A stretch of DNA of 5,002 nucleotides from Mycobacterium sp. (GTDB lineage: Bacteria; Actinomycetota; Actinomycetes; Mycobacteriales; Mycobacteriaceae): NCBI GenBank assembly GCA_025965815.1, contig JAOPWF010000673.1, positions 1 to 5,002 on the forward strand, given 5' to 3'. Below, one piece after another: positions 1-5,002 of the stretch; the stretch's first letter is position 1, and every line of letters starts with the position of its first letter. The position numbers and the translations under genes were made by a program. The notes under the pieces are model-generated. The model searched no databases. It saw only the letters and a program-made list of their open reading frames with translations, and had not been told where the DNA came from.

Positions 1-687
1 CCTTTGGATCAGCTCCGACAGCGACGTCACCGCTTTGTCGAACTTGTCGCTCTGGCCGCCCAGCGATCCCAGCACCACGTTCAGATTGATGACGACCTGC
101 CCGATGAGTTGATCGCGGTCGGCCAACGTGTTGGTCACCACGGCCGCCTGGTTCAGAAACGACCCGATCGTGGCGCCCTGTCCCTGAAAGGCCTGTATCA
201 ACTGTCCGCTCAGCTCGTTGACCTGGTCCGGGTTCAGTGCACGGAACAGCGGCCGGAAGCCGCCGATCACCGAATCCAGATCCAATGCGGGTTGGGTCCG
301 GGCCAGCGGAATCGTCTGACCGGGTTTGAGTGTCTTGACTCCCCCGGCGCCTGCCTCCAAGGCCAAGTAGCGGTCGCCGAACAGGTTGTCGTACCGGATC
401 GCCGCCTCGGTTCCCTCGGTGAGGACGACCGATTCGTCGGCGGAGAATTCGACGCGCACCGTCGAGTCCCGATTGATGGAAATGTCCACAACCTTGCCGA
501 CCTCCACCCCAGCGATCCGGACGATATTGCCCTTCTTCAAACCGGAGACGTTCGTGAACTCGGCCAGGTAGCTCTTGCCTTCGCCGAACCGAAACTGCGC
601 GAAGATTGCCAACAGTGCGAACGCGCCGAGCAGGCAGACTGTCAGGAAGATTGCCAGGCGCCAGGCGGCGCCTTTCAGGTTACCCAC
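1..687 (-). CDS. mceB: MceB: MCE-family lipid-transport protein, partial at left edge
   Basis: This is the second MCE subunit of the operon. In mycobacteria six such proteins form a periplasmic conduit that carries lipids or sterols to the YrbE permease. The visible part is 229 residues with no stop, out of an expected 340 or so, so the C-terminal third lies beyond position 1. A hydrophobic N-terminal anchor (about residues 9-30) is followed by an MlaD/MCE domain (about 36-112). That domain holds the family stretches SGLKKGNIVRIAGVEVGKV and IRYDNLFGDRYLALE. From about residue 130 come PALDLDSVIGGFRPLFRALN and the start of the helical Mce C-terminal region. The start is GTG at 687-685, chosen because AGGAAGGG (693-700) sits 5 nt upstream and the first residues line up with the basic N-terminus usual for MceB. 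It begins 34 nt after the mceA stop, so it is cotranscribed. Family assignment is firm. The paralogue number is not settled. Confidence 0.93.
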   Translation of the reverse strand, partial: MGNLKGAAWRLAIFLTVCLLGAFALLAIFAQFRFGEGKSYLAEFTNVSGLKKGNIVRIAGVEVGKVVDISINRDSTVRVEFSADESVVLTEGTEAAIRYDNLFGDRYLALEAGAGGVKTLKPGQTIPLARTQPALDLDSVIGGFRPLFRALNPDQVNELSGQLIQAFQGQGATIGSFLNQAAVVTNTLADRDQLIGQVVINLNVVLGSLGGQSDKFDKAVTSLSELIQR

Positions 688-692
688 AGCTT

Positions 693-700
693 CCCTTCCT
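693..700 (-). promoter_or_regulatory. Ribosome binding site of mceB
   Basis: The minus strand reads AGGAAGGG followed by 5 nt and then GTG. It is the strongest Shine-Dalgarno match in the operon and decides the GTG start at 687. The frame is open further upstream, into the mceA C-terminal region, but no other start there has a comparable site. Confidence 0.7.
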
Positions 701-721
701 GCTTCGTTAGATTTTCGGCGG

Positions 722-2083
722 TCACGGTGGCGTCGAGCTGGGTTCTGCCGGCGCCGGGCCGGGCGGTACCCCCGGCCATAGCGGCACCCCGCCTGGGCCG
801 TACAGCGGCGCGCCGTACGGCGGTGCCCCGGGATACGGGATGGGCCCGGGCGCCGGCCCGGGGAGGCACGGGCGGATGCTGGGCGGCTTCGGCACAGCGC
901 GGGTCACCGGGAAGTAGTCAGCCCAGCAGGGATGCCCGATGCCCGGATTGGGCCGGATATCGACGCCGGTTCCCCAACCGGTGTTGGTGACGAGTTGGCG
1001 CACCGGGAAATTCTTTGTCGGGTCCGGCAGCGACCCGCACCCCGGCTTTCCGCCGGGTCCGCCCTTGGCCGCGATGATGGGCAGGTTATCGGGATACATG
1101 TACGGGTCGTTGCCCAGCAAAAGGCCGACGTCCAACTGGATCGACCGGCCGTCGGCGCCGCCCCACGCCGAATAGCCCCCGTTGTCGAGGAACCATTTGG
1201 CGCCCTGCAGCAAGCAGGTGTACTCGGGGCTGTACGTGAGCAGCAGGTTAGTCGTCGGCTCGAGAGTGTTCACCGAAGCAATGAGATTGTCCTTGCTCGC
1301 CGCGAGCAGGTTGGTCCCGGCCTTCGAGAAGCCGATCACGTTGAGCAGCAAGTTATCCAGCGCGCTCGAATGATTCACGAGTGTGGTGCTGGTGGTGCTG
1401 GCGGTGTCCAGGACCGTCACGATGTCATCGGCGGCCGCGGCGTAGGTGTCGTTGAAGGCTTTGAACGAGCGCCAGTCCTCACGGATCGTGTCGCTGCGCG
1501 CATTGAGGGCCAGCAACACCTGGTTGAGGTCAGTGGTGGCCTCGCCGATCCGTTCGCCCTGCCCGCGCACTCCGTCGGCAACCGCGGTCAGCACCGCGTT
1601 CAGCTTCGCCGGGTCGATCATCTTGAGCAGCTCGACGAGGTTTTCGAATACCGTGTTGACCTCGGTGCTGACATTGGTTGAATGCAGTACCGCGCCGGCG
1701 GCCAGCCGCGCAGGGCTCGGGTGCTGCGGGTACACCAGGTCGACGAACTTGGCGCCGAACGCCGTGGTGACGTTGATCTGTGCCCCCACGTTGGCCGGGA
1801 TGTACCGGATCTGACCCGGGTCGACCTCCAGCTTCACGCTCACCGCGTCCTTGCCACTGCTGATCTGGCTGACCCTGCCGACCTGCACGCCACGCATCTT
1901 GACCTTGGCGCCGGACTCCAGCACCAGCCCCGCTCGATCCGATGTCAGCGTCACCGGCACGTAGGACCTGAACGTGCCGGCGAAGAGCGCCCCGGTCACG
2001 AACAGGAACACGCCGATGATCACGAACAGGATCAGCGCCCACCACGCGGAGTGGAGGCGTTCTTCTCCAGGCCTGGGTTCCAT
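722..2083 (-). CDS. mceA: MceA: MCE-family lipid-transport protein, Mce3A-like, with Pro/Gly-rich tail
   Basis: This is the first MCE subunit of the importer, anchored in the membrane and extending into the periplasm. It has 453 residues. After a short charged N-terminus there is one membrane segment (about 14-36). An MlaD/MCE domain follows (about 40-118), with DRAGLVLESGAKVKMRGVQV and GAQINVTTAFGAKFVDLVYP. The mostly helical Mce C-terminal region covers about 120-400. Four cysteines (290, 349, 386, 406) fall in an exported part and could form disulfides. The last 50 or so residues are a Pro/Gly/Tyr-rich, probably disordered tail. The sequence, notably an ERLHSAWW start and NTGWGTGVDIRPNPGIGHPC, recalls Mce3A of M. 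tuberculosis, judged from memory. The ATG lies 4 nt after the yrbEB stop with only a weak GGG upstream, which suggests translational coupling. Confidence 0.95.
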   Translation of the reverse strand: MEPRPGEERLHSAWWALILFVIIGVFLFVTGALFAGTFRSYVPVTLTSDRAGLVLESGAKVKMRGVQVGRVSQISSGKDAVSVKLEVDPGQIRYIPANVGAQINVTTAFGAKFVDLVYPQHPSPARLAAGAVLHSTNVSTEVNTVFENLVELLKMIDPAKLNAVLTAVADGVRGQGERIGEATTDLNQVLLALNARSDTIREDWRSFKAFNDTYAAAADDIVTVLDTASTTSTTLVNHSSALDNLLLNVIGFSKAGTNLLAASKDNLIASVNTLEPTTNLLLTYSPEYTCLLQGAKWFLDNGGYSAWGGADGRSIQLDVGLLLGNDPYMYPDNLPIIAAKGGPGGKPGCGSLPDPTKNFPVRQLVTNTGWGTGVDIRPNPGIGHPCWADYFPVTRAVPKPPSIRPCLPGPAPGPIPYPGAPPYGAPLYGPGGVPLWPGVPPGPAPAEPSSTPP

Positions 2084-2087
2084 GCCG

Positions 2088-2942
2088 TTACCCAGCCAAG
2101 TTGAAGTTGCCGGACTGGCCGTAAACGGCCAGCGAGATCATCGCGATCACGACCGCCGCGATCACCAACGAGGTACGCACCGCCCGGCCCACGGCCTCAC
2201 CAACCCCGGCCGGCCCACCGGTCGCGGTGTACCCGTAGTAGGTGTGCACAAGCATGATGACGAGCGTCATCGCGACGCACTGGAAGAACGACCAGATCAG
2301 ATCGGTGGGATTGAGGAAGGTGTTGAAGTAATGGTCGTATACCCCAGACCCCTGTCCGTAGATGGCGGTGGTGCCGGTGCGGGCGGCCAGAAAAGCCATC
2401 ATGACTGCGACGCAATACAGAGGAATCACCACGATCACCCCGGCGAGGACGCGGGTGGATGCCAGGTAGGTGACGCTCCGGATACCGATGACCTCAAGCG
2501 CGTCGATCTCCTCGTTGATCCGCATCGCCCCCAGCTGAGCAGTGGCGCCGGCGCCGATGGTCGCCGACAAGGCGACGGAGGTGGTTCCAGGCACGATGAG
2601 CCGGACATTGAAGAACGCCGACGCGAACCCGGTAAGGGCCTCCACACCGACGGACGCCAACTGGTTGTATCCCTGCACCGCCACCAGGGCGCCGGTGGTC
2701 ACCGTAAGGAAGCCGACGATGGCGACGGTTCCGCCGACCACCGCGAGCGCCCCGGCACCCAACCCCATCTGCGCGATCAACCGCAGCAGCTCGGTCCGGT
2801 AGTGGAGGACAGCATCGGGAATCGCACCGAGTGTCTTGGCATAGAACCGCGTTTGCGATCCGATCCGATTCCACCCGCCGGTCAGGGTGTCCCTCGTGCG
2901 CCGCAGCCGCGCATACGGCCTGCTTGGAAGGGTTAGCGTCAT
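2088..2942 (-). CDS. yrbEB: YrbEB: MlaE-family permease subunit of the Mce lipid importer
   Basis: This is an integral membrane permease that pairs with YrbEA to form the core of the Mce ABC importer. The ATPase partner (MceG/Mkl) is not in this window. It has 284 residues, normal for YrbEB. A basic, amphipathic N-terminal stretch (about 1-50) precedes hydrophobic segments near 62-88, 160-187, 217-236 and 255-275. The MlaE signature is clear at about 129-153, where GAGATAQLGAMRINEEIDAL leads to VIGI; in the family this cytoplasmic loop faces the ATPase. TGGPAGVGEAVGRAVRTSLV near 241-260 is the second conserved YrbE block. The ATG at 2942-2940 follows GAGGTG by 5 nt. Nine nt separate it from the yrbEA stop and 4 nt from the mceA start. 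Confidence 0.95.
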   Translation of the reverse strand: MTLTLPSRPYARLRRTRDTLTGGWNRIGSQTRFYAKTLGAIPDAVLHYRTELLRLIAQMGLGAGALAVVGGTVAIVGFLTVTTGALVAVQGYNQLASVGVEALTGFASAFFNVRLIVPGTTSVALSATIGAGATAQLGAMRINEEIDALEVIGIRSVTYLASTRVLAGVIVVIPLYCVAVMMAFLAARTGTTAIYGQGSGVYDHYFNTFLNPTDLIWSFFQCVAMTLVIMLVHTYYGYTATGGPAGVGEAVGRAVRTSLVIAAVVIAMISLAVYGQSGNFNLAG

Positions 2943-2947
2943 GAGTT

Positions 2948-2953
2948 CACCTC
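2948..2953 (-). promoter_or_regulatory. Ribosome binding site of yrbEB, overlapping the yrbEA stop codon
   Basis: The minus strand reads TGAGGTG, then 5 nt, then ATG. The TGA is the yrbEA stop, so ribosomes finishing yrbEA uncover or re-use this site. That fits balanced production of the two permease halves by translational coupling. Confidence 0.7.
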
Positions 2954-3725
2954 ACGACACCGTGAACTGGATACCGACGGCGGTCACGATGATGTTGATC
3001 GCGAACAACACCATGAAGGTGAACACCACGGTCTCATTGACCGCGTTGCCGACGCCGGCCGGACCACCGCCGACCGAGATGCCCTTATGACAGGCGATCA
3101 GGCCTGCCCCCAGACCGAACAGTGTCGCCTTGACCAGCGCGACGATGACGTCGCCGGTGCCGGTGAGCAGCGTCAGACCCGCCACGAACGCACCCGCCGA
3201 GACGTGCTGGATGAATACGCAGAAAAGGAACGCGCCGGTGAGGCCCACGATGATCACCGTCGCGGACAGCGCCAACGCCACCGTGGTAGCCGCCAGCACG
3301 CGCGGAACCACCAGCGCCTGGATGGGGTTGATGCCCATCACCCGCAGCGCGTCGAGTTCGTCACGAATGGTCCGCGCCCCCAGATCGGCGCACATCGCCG
3401 TGGCGCCCGCGCCAGAGACCACCAGCACCGTTACGATCGGGCCGATCTGGTTCACGGTGCCGATCGCGGCGCCCGTTCCGGAGAAATCCGAGGCACCGAA
3501 TTCCCTCAGCAGAATGTTGAATGTGAACACCAGCAATACCGAGTACGGCATCGTCAACATCAGCGCCGGCAGGACCGACACCCGCGCCACGAACCAGGTC
3601 TGAAGTACGTATTCATGCCAGGCGAACGGCGGCTTGAACATCGCCACGAAGGTGTCCAGCGCCATCGCAAAGAAACCGCCGACCGCACGGACCGGTTTCG
3701 TGATCGGATATGTCGACGTCAGCAC
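2952..3725 (-). CDS. yrbEA: YrbEA: MlaE-family permease subunit of the Mce lipid importer
   Basis: This is the first gene of the mce operon and encodes the partner permease of YrbEB. With the GTG start at 3725 it has 257 residues, typical for YrbEA. PVRAVGGFFAMALDTFVAMF (11-30) and FKPPFAWHEYVLQTWFVARV (30-49) form the usual interfacial N-terminus. Hydrophobic segments lie near 50-73, 94-110, 143-170, 194-212 and 232-254. The MlaE block is at about 105-132 (GAGATAMCADLGARTIRDEL, then DALRVMGI), and VGGGPAGVGNAVNETVVF spans 218-235. The start is uncertain. GTG at 3725 has a G-rich stretch 5 nt upstream, GTG at 3737 (261 residues) has no clear ribosome site, and GTG at 3761 is also in frame. 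The frame stays open to about 4052, but the added residues look non-coding and resemble no YrbE. The product resembles YrbE3A, judged from memory. Confidence 0.93.
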   Translation of the reverse strand: MLTSTYPITKPVRAVGGFFAMALDTFVAMFKPPFAWHEYVLQTWFVARVSVLPALMLTMPYSVLLVFTFNILLREFGASDFSGTGAAIGTVNQIGPIVTVLVVSGAGATAMCADLGARTIRDELDALRVMGINPIQALVVPRVLAATTVALALSATVIIVGLTGAFLFCVFIQHVSAGAFVAGLTLLTGTGDVIVALVKATLFGLGAGLIACHKGISVGGGPAGVGNAVNETVVFTFMVLFAINIIVTAVGIQFTVS

Positions 3726-3840
3726 CGTTGCCCCCACAATGCGGTCGTCGGGTGGGTGCACCGTCGGTTCGGTCGTGAACCCTCGCGACGTACGCGCGGC
3801 GGGCCAGCCAGTAAATTCCGCTGATGACAGGCGGAATGGC

Positions 3841-3857
3841 GACCGGTAATCCCGGTC
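3841..3857. repeat. Inverted repeat GACCGG-N5-CCGGTC upstream of yrbEA
   Basis: Perfect 6-bp arms (3841-3846 and 3852-3857) flank 5 bp, centred about 125 bp upstream of the yrbEA start. It could be an operator for a dimeric regulator or a hairpin in the operon leader. Six-bp GC-rich arms can arise by chance in such DNA, so function is unproven. Confidence 0.35.
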
Positions 3858-3952
3858 TCTCGACGGGCATCGTGTTGCCGCCTCATGCCGAACTGTTTCG
3901 GTCGCATGGCGCCTTTGATGATGCGGCCTGTAACGCTGATCCGTAGTCGTAT

Positions 3953-3994
3953 TTGTTTTTTGTCTCCAAATGTTTTTTTTGTGTCTCCAAATGT
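3953..3994. repeat. Tandem duplication of a 21-bp T-tract unit
   Basis: Two adjacent 21-bp units (3953-3973 and 3974-3994) differ at only two positions by eye. Each has a T-rich half followed by TGTCTCCAAATGT, and the 13-bp core is identical in both (3961-3973 and 3982-3994). The 21-bp spacing is close to two helical turns, so both cores face the same side of the DNA and the T-tracts are phased. This can bend DNA or seat two regulator molecules side by side. The AT-rich block stands out sharply from the surrounding GC-rich sequence. Confidence 0.75.
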
Positions 3995-4002
3995 GTAGAC
4001 AC
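3981..4002. promoter_or_regulatory. Candidate operator: inverted repeat GTGTCT-N10-AGACAC
   Basis: Perfect 6-bp arms at 3981-3986 and 3997-4002 flank a 10-bp spacer, and the site overlaps the second tandem unit. The first unit has only the left-hand half-site. A 22-bp symmetric site about 255 bp upstream of yrbEA, next to phased T-tracts, suits a dimeric repressor such as a TetR-family protein. The mce3 operon of M. tuberculosis is controlled by a TetR-type regulator, Mce3R. I do not claim this is an Mce3R site. Confidence 0.4.
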
Positions 4003-4092
4003 CGCCTGAATCTTGCGCACGGACCGGACCTCGCCCTGAGGGGCCCGGGCATACTGCGAGGGTGAGGACACCCCGAGTCGCCCGCGGTCGCA

Positions 4093-4132
4093 GATAGTTC
4101 CCGTCACCATGCGGCATGGCGGGAACGCTATC
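4093..4132. repeat. 40-bp nested inverted repeat in the intergenic region
   Basis: The arms are GATA (4093-4096), GTTCCCG (4097-4103) and CCATGC (4107-4112). They pair with GCATGG (4114-4119), CGGGAAC (4120-4126) and TATC (4129-4132). The interruptions are a 3-nt bulge on the left and a 2-nt bulge on the right. The inner 13 bp are a perfect palindrome around one G, and 17 pairs are possible in all. As RNA it would form a strong hairpin, a possible terminator for the minus-strand acyl-CoA synthetase relic or a structured mce leader. As DNA the odd-centred core also suits a protein-binding site. Confidence 0.55.
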
Positions 4133-4163
4133 GAGGCGATGAGCACGGTGACTGCTCCACCAA

Positions 4164-4182
4164 GAGGGATTATGAGTCCCTC
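4164..4182 (-). terminator. Possible terminator hairpin after the acyl-CoA synthetase relic
   Basis: GAGGGA (4164-4169) and TCCCTC (4177-4182) pair around a 7-nt loop, about 68 nt downstream of the relic's stop on the minus strand. The stem is followed there by TTGG, not a T-run, so it is at best a weak intrinsic terminator of the tail-less kind common in mycobacteria. Together with the 4093-4132 hairpin it may once have separated that gene from the mce operon. Confidence 0.3.
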
Positions 4183-4249
4183 GTCAGAGTGGCGCCGCAC
4201 ATTTTTGACGGCCGCGTCACGCCGCCACCTCCGTGGTCGAAGCGGCCGG

Positions 4250-4625
4250 CTAGTTGCCCTGGGAGGCACCAACATTGGCAAACCGCTCGCGGTATTCACC
4301 TGCCAAATCTATTGGTGCGCAAGAATTTTCACGTACCTGCAAGTCGACGCGCCGGATATTGCCGCAGATCGTCTTGGGTAGCTCACAGTTCGACCTGATT
4401 GCCCAGCATGACCATGACGCGATCTTCTGGGTGCGACGCCGCCGCGGTCAGCGATTTGGCGAGCCATCCATCGATGCCCATACGCCGCGCAGCGAACTCG
4501 GTCATTGCAAGGCCGGGATCGTGTCGGCGTCGAACGACTCGGATCTCGCCATCCTCGACGTGCTGACTCGCGAGGGAAGCGCATTGCGCCCCCGGACCGC
4601 AGATTCTTGACCAGCCGCGACTCAT
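4250..4625 (-). pseudogene. Internally deleted acyl-CoA synthetase (AMP-forming, medium-chain type) relic
   Basis: Two pieces of one enzyme family lie side by side. The right-hand piece (about 4386-4625) reads VEDGEIRVV, then EFAARRMGIDGWLAKSL and DRVMVMLGNQVEL before a TGA at 4385-4383. This matches the N-terminal region of AMP-forming acyl-CoA synthetases, where a DG-E-I stretch precedes the helix ahead of GDRV-VMLGN-VEL. One base out of frame, the left-hand piece (4250-4390) reads ELPKTICGNIRRVDLQVRE, then APIDLAGEYRERF, and stops at TAG (4252-4250). This is the family's C-terminal end with the A10 motif PKTxxGKIRR, but the catalytic Lys is Asn (codon at 4360-4358). Everything between, including the AMP-binding P-loop and A5 region, is missing: roughly 400 residues by comparison with family length of about 540. 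The start also seems cut. It is not an ancestral copy of the neighbouring fadD, whose subtype differs. The C-terminal match is stronger than the N-terminal one. Confidence 0.65.
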
Positions 4626-4635
4626 ATCTTATGGT
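4607..4635 (+). promoter_or_regulatory. Promoter of fadD (-35 TTGACC, 17 bp, -10 TATGGT)
   Basis: TTGACC at 4607-4612 matches five of the six bases of the SigA-type -35 consensus TTGACA. TATGGT at 4630-4635 fits the mycobacterial -10 pattern TANNNT, with the optimal 17-bp spacing. Transcription would start near 4642, giving a leader of about 28 nt before the fadD ATG. The promoter sits over the 5' end of the minus-strand relic. Confidence 0.6.
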
Positions 4636-4643
4636 CTGACCAT
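4631..4643. promoter_or_regulatory. Candidate FadR/GntR-type operator ATGGTC-T-GACCAT
   Basis: This is a perfect 13-bp palindrome with 6-bp arms around one base. It contains TGGTC-N-GACCA, the site type known for FadR-subfamily GntR regulators such as E. coli FadR and PdhR. It covers five of the six -10 bases and the predicted transcription start, the ideal position for a repressor. In M. tuberculosis the mce1 and mce2 operons are controlled by GntR/FadR-type proteins (Mce1R, Mce2R), so a related regulator is a natural candidate. No regulator gene is in the window. Confidence 0.6.
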
Positions 4644-4658
4644 TGAAACAATCAATCT

Positions 4659-4663
4659 AAGGA
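4659..4663 (+). promoter_or_regulatory. Ribosome binding site of fadD
   Basis: AAGGA lies 6 nt before the ATG at 4670, supporting that start. No other in-frame start with a ribosome site is seen nearby. Confidence 0.65.
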
Positions 4664-4669
4664 ACAGCG

Positions 4670-5002
4670 ATGACGATCGCGTCTGACATTCGTTGCATCC
4701 CCGACATGGCAGGGATCTGGGCGGGCAAGACGCCTGACAAGGCCGCGCTGATCGACGCCGATCGCGTTGTCACCTACGCCCAACTCAACGACCGGTCCAA
4801 CCGCATCGCCAATACGCTGGTCGCAGCGGGTATACGTCCCGGCTCCCACATCGGCTTTCTGGGCAAGAACTCCGCAGTGTTCTTCGGGATCTGGATAGGC
4901 GTCAACAAGGCGGCGTGTGCGCTCATCCCGCTGAACTGGCGCAGCGCACCAGCAGAACTCGTGGAAGTCGTGCACGACGCGAAGATGCCGCTGATCTTCT
5001 CC
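4670..5002 (+). CDS. fadD: Acyl-CoA synthetase (AMP-forming fatty acid-CoA ligase), N-terminal part, cut by right edge
   Basis: The enzyme activates a carboxylic acid, probably a fatty acid or sterol side-chain acid, with ATP to an acyl-adenylate and then to the CoA thioester. The visible 111 residues are the N-terminal quarter of a protein usually 500-550 long. Family marks are VTYAQLNDRSNRIANTLVAA (34-53), the GIRPGSHIGFLGKNSAVFFG turn-strand region (54-73) and IPLNWRSAPAELVEVVHDAK (86-105). The last is the typical 'N-x-R-xxxx-E' stretch before the first core helices. The AMP-binding P-loop and catalytic parts lie past the edge, so activity and substrate cannot be judged. It is transcribed divergently from the mce operon under its own promoter with a FadR-type operator. 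By location it may activate lipids brought in by the Mce system, much as fadD5 accompanies mce1. The gene number is not assignable. Confidence 0.93.
   Translation, partial: MTIASDIRCIPDMAGIWAGKTPDKAALIDADRVVTYAQLNDRSNRIANTLVAAGIRPGSHIGFLGKNSAVFFGIWIGVNKAACALIPLNWRSAPAELVEVVHDAKMPLIFS

Larger units (their letters stand above)
3726..4249. other. Presumed control region upstream of the mce operon; no gene seen
   Basis: These 524 bases lie between the yrbEA start and the end of the acyl-CoA synthetase relic. Several reading frames are open on both strands, but none has a recognisable domain, a good ribosome site or convincing codon use. The region holds an inverted repeat at 3841-3857, an AT-rich tandem repeat with an overlapping inverted repeat at 3953-4002, a long nested inverted repeat at 4093-4132 and a terminator-like hairpin at 4164-4182. 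The mce promoter should be here. I could not find a convincing -35/-10 pair on the minus strand: CATAAT at 4171-4176 has no matching -35, and TAGCGT near 4126-4131 is weak. Confidence 0.6.

Noticed and set aside
4..990. Long plus-strand open frame of 328 codons opposite mceB and mceA
   Set aside because: It is antisense to two clear MCE-family genes, lacks any recognisable domain and is rich in Arg/Gln/Asp in the way typical of mirror frames of high-GC genes.
1974..2936. Long plus-strand open frame of 320 codons opposite yrbEB
   Set aside because: It is a mirror frame of a well-supported permease gene, full of His/Asp/Arg/Gly runs with no domain.
3087..3824. Plus-strand open frame of 245 codons opposite yrbEA
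   Set aside because: It is antisense to the conserved YrbEA sequence, and its composition (very high Arg/His/Gln/Asp) is that of a shadow frame.
3961..3994. Two identical 13-bp cores as a possible minimal CRISPR array
   Set aside because: There are only two copies, the unit is too short, and the 8-bp spacing between cores is a T-tract, not a unique spacer.
2952..4052. Longer 366-residue version of YrbEA starting with ATG at 4052
   Set aside because: The extra 109 residues are basic and low in hydrophobic content, run through the tandem repeat, and match nothing in YrbE proteins, which begin about 10-15 residues before PVRAVGG.
3883..4299. Minus-strand open frame of 138 codons across the control region
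   Set aside because: It contains a HLETQKKHLETKNK repeat, but this is simply the DNA tandem repeat translated. There is no domain and no plausible ribosome site.
4254..4610. Plus-strand open frame of 118 codons
   Set aside because: It is antisense to the acyl-CoA synthetase relic, which shows recognisable motifs on the other strand, and it has no ribosome site or family resemblance.
4625..4630. TATCTT as an alternative -10 box for fadD
   Set aside because: The spacing to TTGACC would be only 12 bp. TATGGT at 4630-4635 gives the normal 17 bp.

Overview
The window carries the 5' end of a mycobacterial-type mce (mammalian cell entry) lipid-transport operon on the minus strand. A separate acyl-CoA synthetase (fadD-type) gene starts on the plus strand at the right edge. 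High G+C, GTG starts, the order yrbEA-yrbEB-mceA-mceB and the sequences of all four proteins point to an actinomycete, most likely Mycobacterium or a close relative. From memory, MceA and YrbEA look closest to the Mce3/YrbE3 type of M. tuberculosis, but no alignment could be run.

Layout, read along the minus strand from right to left. yrbEA (2952-3725) and yrbEB (2088-2942) encode two MlaE/YrbE-type permease subunits. mceA (722-2083) and mceB (1-687, running off the left edge) encode membrane-anchored MCE/MlaD-domain proteins. The gaps are 9, 4 and 34 nt, so the genes form one transcription unit, and the yrbEB ribosome binding site overlaps the yrbEA stop codon. In the known systems the two YrbE proteins form the membrane core of an ABC importer. 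The six Mce proteins form the periplasmic lipid conduit, and the ATPase (MceG/Mkl) is encoded elsewhere. The remaining mce genes should lie beyond position 1.

Between yrbEA (start near 3725) and fadD (start 4670) lie about 940 bases with no intact gene. The right part (about 4250-4625) reads on the minus strand as the wreck of a second, different acyl-CoA synthetase. An N-terminal segment is joined, one base out of frame, to the C-terminal end of the same family, with the catalytic middle missing and the conserved A10 lysine changed to asparagine. The left part (3726-4249) holds several inverted repeats and an AT-rich 21-bp tandem duplication in otherwise GC-rich DNA. These are candidate terminators and operators for the mce operon.

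The fadD gene has a readable promoter: TTGACC, 17 bp, TATGGT. Its -10 element overlaps a perfect 13-bp palindrome of the TGGTC-N-GACCA type recognised by FadR-subfamily GntR regulators. Mce1R and Mce2R of M. tuberculosis belong to that subfamily, so control of this fadD by a lipid-responsive repressor linked to the mce locus is plausible. No wholly new system is evident. The parts most worth a second look are the control region and the gene relic.
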